This document shows, piece after piece, positions 57,318 to 64,000 of a stretch of DNA of 64,000 bases (positions within the stretch are counted from its first letter, which is position 1; each line of letters opens with the position of its first letter). A program made the translations under genes and the position numbers. The stretch is from Neolentinus lepideus HHB14362 ss-1 (lineage: Eukaryota > Basidiomycota > Agaricomycetes > Gloeophyllales > Gloeophyllaceae): positions 62,001 to 126,000 of the forward strand of contig KV425570.1 of the NCBI GenBank assembly GCA_001632425.1, given 5' to 3'. The notes beneath the pieces are model-generated. The model worked only from the letters and a program-made list of their open reading frames with translations. It made no database searches and was not told the origin of the DNA.

Positions 57318-59084
57318 ATGACAGGCACAGGTGCATCAGAGCACCATGAACCTCTCAAGAAACTCTTTTCCGATGCCGTTCTACCATGCGGTGTAACTGT
57401 TCGAAACCGCTTCGTAAAGGCACGTCCGAGTTCTAGATGAATCCAATATTGCTGAAGTGAAAGTCGATCGTCCGTAGGTAGCAATGTATGAACACGGTGC
57501 TGCGCTATTGGGTGGCTCACCCAACCAATACCATCAAGCCCTCTACCGAGCATGGTCTACTGGGCAATGGGGCATGATCATCACTGGCAATGTTCAAGTG
57601 TCACCTACGCATCTTACTCTCGGACGCGATATGCTCGTCCCGGATTCTCTGACGGCATCGGACATTCAACCTTTTAAGGACCTCGCGCACACCATTCGCT
57701 TTGGCTGCTCGGAGACGCTCGCAATCATGCAGTTATCCCATGCTGGGAGACAGTCTCCGAATCTGATTGGCGGTCGGTTCCCCTTTGCTTCCCCCCTTGC
57801 ACCTAGTGCAGTTCGTCTATGGAGTGGAGCGAACTCTAACACAAACTTTGTTGGGAGGCTACTCTACTACGTTCTCTTTCAGACTCCGAAAGAAATGACT
57901 ATGGACGACATTGCCGCTGTTGTACACCAATTTACCGAGGGTGCTAGACTTGCTCTAGACGCCGGCTTTGATGGTATTGAATTGCACGCGTCTCATGGAT
58001 GTTAGTGCGCCATCTTCCTGTTACCTCAATTCCTGAGCAGGCGCATGTGTGTACTAAACTCTAAGCGCAGATCTGCTGGCTCAGTTTATATCATCAAAAG
58101 TGACGTACCTTCTCTATCACACCTCCCTATCTATTAATTAACTCTTGCCCGAATAGAGCAACCGGCGAACAGATTTTTATTCTGCTGGCAACACGTCACT
58201 GGCCTTGGTCCAGCGCGTGGTCGCGTCAATACGTGACTTCGTGCCTCCTAACTTCATCATCGGAATCAAATTGAATGCTGCCGATTATGCGGGTGGAACC
58301 ACAAGAGACCGTGATGACACGGTAGACGCTGACCTGCCATTGAAACATTTCCTTGAAGTCGCCTCGTGGGGTTCTGTTGATTTCATAGAAATCAGTGGAG
58401 GAGATTACGAGAATCCAGGTAAGCTTCCGGCCAATTAGGCATCAGCACATCGTTCACACCGTTACAGAGTTTATGGACAACATGCGACCGTCTTCTAGGC
58501 GGCAAGCCCTATTTTCCAGCTTCTCTCACAGAGCCATGGATGCGCTGACTGGTCTGCCTCCTGAGACTCAGAGAACGGCTCCATTGATTCTGTTAACTGG
58601 TGGATTGAAAACTCCCTCCCAATGCGCCTCTGTTTTGGAAAACGGCCACGCTCACTTGTTGGGAATTGGGCGTTCCTCGATTGTCTATCCGGACTTCCCG
58701 CATCGAGTCTTGGGATCTATTCGAGATGGCACTTCCGACCCCACATTTGATATCCCGCGTCCTATTCTCAACGAAGCACCGGGAACTCTGCACCTTCGAT
58801 CGAGTGTGCTGGATCAAACCTGGCGGCATGTCAGCAAGTTGGTCGGGTTCCCCAAGCTCATAGGCGCCGGCATGGAGATGGCATGGCACACCGTTATGAT
58901 GAGGCGCATTGCAGCCGGGCAGCGGGTTGATCTGCATGTTGGTGGCGTAGGCGCTGTGATGAGAATGTGGCTCTGGAAAGCTCCAGCAAGTAGATACTCA
59001 GCAACTTTCACGGCATGGCTCAGCGTCTTCTTTCTGGTCATGGCTACGCTTGTGCTCCTGTTCCAGCGTGCAATGTGGAGCTGA
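57318..59084 (+). CDS. NADH:flavin oxidoreductase (Old Yellow Enzyme-like) with a C-terminal membrane tail
   Basis: Five exons: 57318-57419, 57478-58000, 58071-58099, 58157-58418 and 58468-59084, giving 510 residues. The FMN barrel shows VTVRNRFVK, MIITGNVQV, IMQLSHAGRQ, ELHASHGYLLAQF (the HxxH ligand-binding pair), IIGIKLNAADY, DFIEISGGDYE and the phosphate-binding HLLGIGRSS. Such enzymes reduce activated C=C bonds with NAD(P)H. After the barrel comes a region of about 100 residues ending in a hydrophobic segment (WLSVFFLVMATLVLLF) before the stop, typical of a tail anchor. The first intron is ambiguous: a GC donor (AAG|GCACGT at 57420) gives KVAMYEH, while a GT donor four bases on with acceptor 57481 gives KAPMYEH. 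Confidence 0.9.
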
Positions 59085-59822
59085 CTCATGGCTATCGAAG
59101 GTAGCCGTATCCTATCGAACTCACCACGCGAGGCTTCTGTCTTGACGCTCGTTCAACGGGAGCCTAAACACTGTATCCGGTCCGCTATGCGCAACCTTCA
59201 GCAGCCCCTAGTATTTAACCATAGCTGTTGTCGCGGAGAGTCGAGACCCAAGCGGTCCCCTGATCATGTACATATAACGGTGTCGTTGAGGTCAGTCTTT
59301 TACGAACATCTTGAGGCGTTCCTTGTAAGATCTTCCTTCGAAGTTCTATTACGATAGCTTGGTGATTGGTAATAGTTATATTTAGCCTCACGAGCATACA
59401 AGAGCAGAGGACAATACTAAGTACTTGATTGTTAACTTACGCATGTTGTACGATTCTCACTTTGCTCAGCAAGCATAGATTGATCGGAAATACAGGTCCA
59501 TCGTACTGCGTTGGAATAGAGCGCAGAGACCCAAGACAATCCTCTGCAATCCTTTCATGTCATGTTCCCCATGGCACGCTGGTGGGGAATTATCAATTAT
59601 TCCTGGCTTCTCTTGATAGTGTACAATGAAGTCATCTCGGCAGGCACCAATTTAACATCCATCGATCTCAGTCAGCATCGATGTGTGGGGACACCGACGG
59701 AATGGATTATCCGACGAAGTGCCGGGCCGACCATATATCTGCCTTCCAGTTATCTAGTTGCTCCCCCGCATCGTTTCCTTTCACCCCATTAGACCCATCT
59801 ATCGTTCGCACTAGAGTTCAAA
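59085..59822. other. Intergenic, upstream of the aldo-keto reductase
   Basis: These 738 bp lie between two plus-strand genes and contain the downstream gene's promoter. Short open frames only; nothing recognised. Confidence 0.45.
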
Positions 59823-61047
59823 ATGGTTGCCTCTACCACCGTTAAGCTCAACACCGGCGCTGAGATGCCCACCGTTGGTCTCGGTGTGTCGAATTCCTTC
59901 AGAATAATCCAGGAATGTGATGCTTAGGAGTCTGTGTCTAGGTACCTGGAAGTCGAAGCCCGGTGCAGTTGAGCACGCCGTAGAGTTCGCTCTCAAGAAT
60001 GGCTACAAGCACATTGATACCGCGGCTGCTTACGGTAACAGGACATTTATCTGCTCCTGGCGACATGAGATTGATTGTTGGTTGCAGAGAACGAGAAGGA
60101 AGTTGGTCTCGGCATCAAGGCATCCGGTGTCCCCAGGGAGTCGATCTTCCTGACCACCAAGCTTAACAATCCTGACCAGAGGAACCCCGCGGCTGCGCTG
60201 CAGTCCTCGCTTGAGAACCTGCAGACCCCCTATCTTGACCTTTGTGCGTACAAGTCTGCTGATAAACTGAGCATATACTGACACTTACCGTGGATGTTAG
60301 GGCTCATGCACTGGCCCGCACCCATGACCAAGGGCGGCAAGGCTGACAAGGAGCACGACTGGCTCACGACATGGAAGGACATGGAGAAGCTCTTCTTGGA
60401 GAACCCAGACAAACTCAAGGCTATCGGTCAGTGCAATGGCTTAGATGTGTGATATCCGCCTATTTACCGAACTGTGATCAGGTGTCTCCAACTTTTCCAT
60501 CAAGTTCCTCGAGCGTCTGCTGAATGAGGCGAAGGTTGTGCCCGCCGTCAACCAGATTGAGCTGCACCCGTAGGTACTTTTGATCACCGTTGCGGTACTG
60601 TGACACTGACTGGCCGCCCAGGTCCTGCCCTCAGCAGGAGCTCGTTGACTATTGCGTTAGCAAGGGCATCGTCGTGACCGCCTACTCACCCCTCGGCTCC
60701 GACAATTCCCCTCTCTTGGCAAACCCCGTCGTCAAGAAGATTGCTGACAAGTACAGCGTCGCCCCCGCGAACGTCCTTATCTCCCTCCAAGCCAACCGCA
60801 AGGGTGTTACAGTCCTACCCAAGTCTGTCACCAACGAACGCATTCTTTGTAAGCTTCGGTCCTCGTTGGAATATGCAATCAGACTACATACTAATTCTTT
60901 TCGCGCCATGCAGCAAACGCCAAGATCGTTGACCTGACGGAGGAGGACATTTCTGAGCTCCACGCCATTGATAAGACGGCGCATTTCCGTGCTTGCTACC
61001 CTGACTGGACTGGCTGGGGCAGCCTAGGCTTCCCCGACTGTGAGTAA
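59823..61047 (+). CDS. Aldo-keto reductase (NADPH-dependent)
   Basis: Seven exons: 59823-59883, 59942-60034, 60088-60243, 60301-60426, 60482-60569, 60622-60848 and 60914-61047, giving 294 residues. The catalytic tetrad of the family is complete: Asp46 and Tyr51 in [10 protein letters not shown], Lys76 in FLTTKL, His107 in [40 protein letters not shown] and the NADPH-binding region around [12 protein letters not shown] follow in order. Closest in style to yeast Gcy1/Ypr1 and fungal glycerol or erythrose reductases that reduce aldehydes to alcohols in the cytosol; the specific substrate cannot be read off. The exon codon bias is strong (mostly C-ending codons), suggesting high expression. Confidence 0.95.
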
Positions 61048-61154
61048 ATATTTGTAGAAGCGGGTCAGCATGTAAAGCGAGGACTGTGAAAACCATACCA
61101 CATGTATTTTATGCGTTAATATGACATGCATTCCTTATGCAAATGTTTGTGACT

Positions 61155-61180
61155 TTGGAGGATCGACATCGATCCTCCAA
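61155..61180. repeat. Perfect 12-bp inverted repeat with 2-nt loop
   Basis: TTGGAGGATCGA, CA, then TCGATCCTCCAA. The arms are perfectly complementary over 12 bp. The palindrome sits 108 bp after the aldo-keto reductase stop and 186 bp before the sorting nexin start, so it could be a 3'-end hairpin of the first transcript or a dimeric factor site for the second. Function is unproven. Confidence 0.9.
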
Positions 61181-61365
61181 GACACGACAACGGCAGGATA
61201 CCATAAATGCTCGGCTCAGCCACTGACGCGATCGAAGTTACATAGAAGCCCCTATTGTGCTGGTTGGTCCCTCAAATGATATCTACTGAGCTCACACAGC
61301 TTGGTCTCCTCGACTAACATTTACGCGCAGGTTACACCTTGACAAATTACGGCTGGATTTTTGTC

Positions 61366-63967
61366 ATGTCTACTTTGCCTCGGCCCACGAAATCGACGCT
61401 TACTCCTGCGGGAGTGTCGTTCTTCGAATCACGACCGGTATCTGATTTCGATGCCGGTATCAACTCTTCAACTGCTTGGACACAAGCTAATCCCAGTACC
61501 TCACTCTCGGACGATGAGCCAGAGGACGATGAGGAAGAGACGGGACAGCCTGCTCGGGCACTCTATAATTTTGAGGGGAAGGTGGAGTTCAGGGAATTAA
61601 CAGTGGAAGCAGGGGACGAACTTGAGATATTGAAAGAAGAGGTAGGCGATGGCTGGAGTTTAGTGCGTTTGGATAAGAACGGAGAGGTTGGGTTGCTACC
61701 ACAGACGTATTACACGGTGATTACCTTCATAATCTATACTTGTCCTTACACCTTGTGATGACACTCATCAGGGCCTCCTATGTAGTTCACATCTGATTTC
61801 GTGACTTCACCGACGTTGGAGATGCCTCCTTTCACTCGGAGACGAGAGCCGTCAGCACAATCCATTACCCCTCGCGGGTCACCGAAAGGTGAGAAGGAAA
61901 CCCTGCTTATAATACCCCAGCACACAGGAGAATGGTTCCCTAGCTTCCGACAGAGCTTGCTAGGTGGAAAAAGCTTGAACCGGTTTTCGAGCTTCGTTAC
62001 TAGTGGTGCGGAGGAGTGGGTTCTCAAAGGCAGTTCTTCCGATTCTGTACCACCTCGTTCCGCTGAAGATGATAATTCCGACGGAGAAGACGAAGGCAGC
62101 AATCGCCTCAGCCGAGTCGGGATGGGTGAAGCAGATCGTCATTTCGTCGATGTTGGTCCAGCATGGAAGACAAAAGTGCCTCCGTTCCGCGTCTTAGTTC
62201 ATTCGCCGTCGAAGCGTACCTCCAGTCTATCAGGAGCGTACACGATCTACAGTGTCACCTCTCTGTTCCACCCGACTGCTCAACAAGATGCTCAAGATGA
62301 CGAAGCTCCTTCTGGATCACCAATGCGAATTACGGTGCATAGGAGATTCTCTCACTTCGTTGTCCTGCATACCGCATTGACGAGGCGATTGCCTGGTATA
62401 GCGCTGCCTCCGCTTCCCGAGAAGCAGTATGCGGGGAGATTCAGCGACGATTTCGTGGAGGCGCGAAGGGGCGACTTGGAGAGGTATATATGTAGGATTG
62501 CAAGGCATCCGATTGCAAGATATGCGGAAGTCCTGACCTTCTTCCTTGGGTGCGAGAGTGACTTGGTAAGCGAGCATGCTTCTCATGTGGCAATGACATA
62601 TACTGACCTTGTCTGAACTTCTACATAGGAGTGGAAGAAACAACTTCCGTATCACCTCTCCCTTCCGCCCGCTGGACCTTCCTTCTACGCGCATGTCTTC
62701 CATCCGGCTTTTAACTTAGATGCAGAAGATGCCGCAGATGCCGTGGAGAGATTTGATGCTCACACACGCAGTGTAGGGAAAGGAGTCCAGAGTCTGCGCA
62801 ATATATTCGGCCGAGTGAGGGAGGCAAGGACAGGTTCGCATTTCCTAAACGCGTTGAGGCAGTATTTAAACGATTTTCTGTGCCCAGAGATGTCCAAAGC
62901 GGAACGACTGCTTTCTTACTCCCTTCTGTCACTGATCACCTCTAAGCCGCTCGCGTCCGCGCCGATGACAGGCATCAGCGAACAAGACGAGGAAGACAAC
63001 TCCAGGGTCAGAGGTCTGCTGAATGATGACAACGCCTGGTGCTGGCGGGACAGTTGTCAGGGTATGTCTGCTTCAAGTCATCTGCTCGTTCGCTCATCCC
63101 GATACAAATGCAGAGTGTCTGAAGTTGACGAAGGCCGTGCAGAAGACTTCCGAGACGCTGCAGAACGTCGCTGACTTGTATGATGATCATGTTCGTTTTC
63201 CACGGGACCTGTGCAGTCGTGCTTGGGTTAATGGCCTCGCATTCTTTGATAGGCCAGGAGGACGCAACTAGCGACACACGAAGCTCTGAAGAGTGTTGCA
63301 CATCCTTCATCGATGTACGCTGTACGTCCGTATGTTTACTCGGATCACACCAGATGAACTGAGACGTGATGCAGGGTGTTATCGAGACTCATAGGTCGAC
63401 TCTGTCCAGGTATAATACAATCGTATCATCGCCGCCCGTATGCCAGTTTGTTCTCTTTGGGGTAGCTCACTGAAAGTACTTTAGGCAGACGAGGAAGTTG
63501 CAGCTCGTTGCGAGACTGTCCTAAACACAACTATGGCAGAGATGGAGACGTATCATACGCAGAAATTGGAAGATTTCCGGACCATTGTGACAGATCACCT
63601 TGATGGCGAGATTGCTTTCTATGAACAGGTAAACAATTTATCTCAGTCCTCTCTATGGGCACTCCTATCTACCACTTTATTTAATCTTTAATTGCAGGTC
63701 CTGGCTCGACTGAAAGCTACTCGTCGAACCTTCGATTCTCCACAGTACGAAGCAGGCGCTGACTCACCTCGACAGCCTTCGATGTACGAGAGGGAATTGG
63801 AAAATCCTCGCCTGACAGCGAAACCACTTCCGCAGCCGTGTCCGCACGTCTATGACTCTGCACCGATGCGACCGGTTAGTGCAGCGATACAGGAGGGCGT
63901 TGGAATGATTTTCGGTGTTTCAAGCGTCGGGAGAGCAAGTGTGTTCGGGAAGTTCTGGCGACCTTAA
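61366..63967 (+). CDS. SH3-PX-BAR sorting nexin (SNX9/18-like)
   Basis: Eight exons: 61366-61716, 61786-62565, 62629-63061, 63114-63190, 63253-63321, 63375-63422, 63485-63628 and 63698-63967, giving 723 residues. An acidic N-terminal linker precedes an SH3 domain (ARALYNFEGKVEFRELTVEA, residues about 62-118). A disordered stretch is followed by a PX domain (about 230-360: YTIYSVTSLF, HRRFSHFVVLHTAL, LPPLPEKQ, then RRGDLERYICRIARHP), which binds phosphoinositides. A long helical BAR-type region (about 390-620) and a Pro-rich tail complete it. This order defines the SNX9/18/33 subfamily, which couples membrane curvature to actin and endocytosis. All introns are GT-AG and the frame closes exactly at the TAA just inside the window. 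Confidence 0.93.
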
Positions 63968-64000
63968 GCTCTGGTGGATTTTATCTAGTAGAAATTTTGG

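Overview
The window looks like nuclear DNA from a mushroom-forming fungus (Basidiomycota, Agaricomycetes). Almost every gene is split by short introns, mostly 50-70 nt, and conserved protein families reappear only after these are removed. Basidiomycete-type families are present: a DUF6534 seven-helix protein, a second seven-helix family, Agaricomycete-style kinase-like proteins, a NACHT protein, and a reducing polyketide synthase whose tandem relic carries a reductase tail. I resolved 22 genes to exon level, and the reading frame closed across all exons in each complete one. No tRNA or rRNA gene, intact transposon or CRISPR array was seen.

Layout. 1-9.3 kb: the 5' part of a GMC oxidoreductase (minus), a DUF6534 membrane protein (plus), about 3.5 kb of gene-free DNA with old diverged tandem repeats, and a glutathionyl-hydroquinone reductase (minus). 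10.4-14.8 kb: a Dus1-type tRNA-dihydrouridine synthase (minus) and an 11-exon seven-helix protein (plus). 14.9-24.9 kb: an 18-exon reducing polyketide synthase (1,936 residues, KS-AT-DH-degenerate ER-KR-ACP, no release domain), with the decayed tail (KR end, ACP, thioester reductase) of a second synthase just upstream on the same strand. 25.6-30.5 kb: an Erv25-type p24 cargo receptor, a D-galactonate dehydratase-family enolase and an SRm160-like PWI/RS splicing factor. 31-35.3 kb: protoporphyrinogen oxidase flanked by two related single-span membrane proteins in opposite orientation. 37.5-38.5 kb: two adjacent very small membrane proteins of the same design. 40.6-43.5 kb: a PhzF-family isomerase and a leucine-rich-repeat protein. 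44.2-51.1 kb: two paralogous kinase-fold genes, both lacking the catalytic Asp of the HRD motif, plus a third, decayed copy. 52.2-64 kb: TFIIE-alpha, a C-terminally short NACHT ATPase, a tail-anchored Old-Yellow-Enzyme-like reductase, an aldo-keto reductase and an SH3-PX-BAR sorting nexin.

Genes do not form operons, and most are housekeeping. The polyketide synthase region is the main specialised-metabolism feature, but no dedicated transporter or pathway regulator lies beside it. The observations I consider most worth checking are: the release-less synthase beside its broken reductase-bearing relative; the family of HGG-type pseudokinases with a dying third member and a perfect 3 x 30 bp promoter repeat; an apparent excess of GC-AG introns (five, possibly six, of about 109 resolved); and the paired small membrane proteins.
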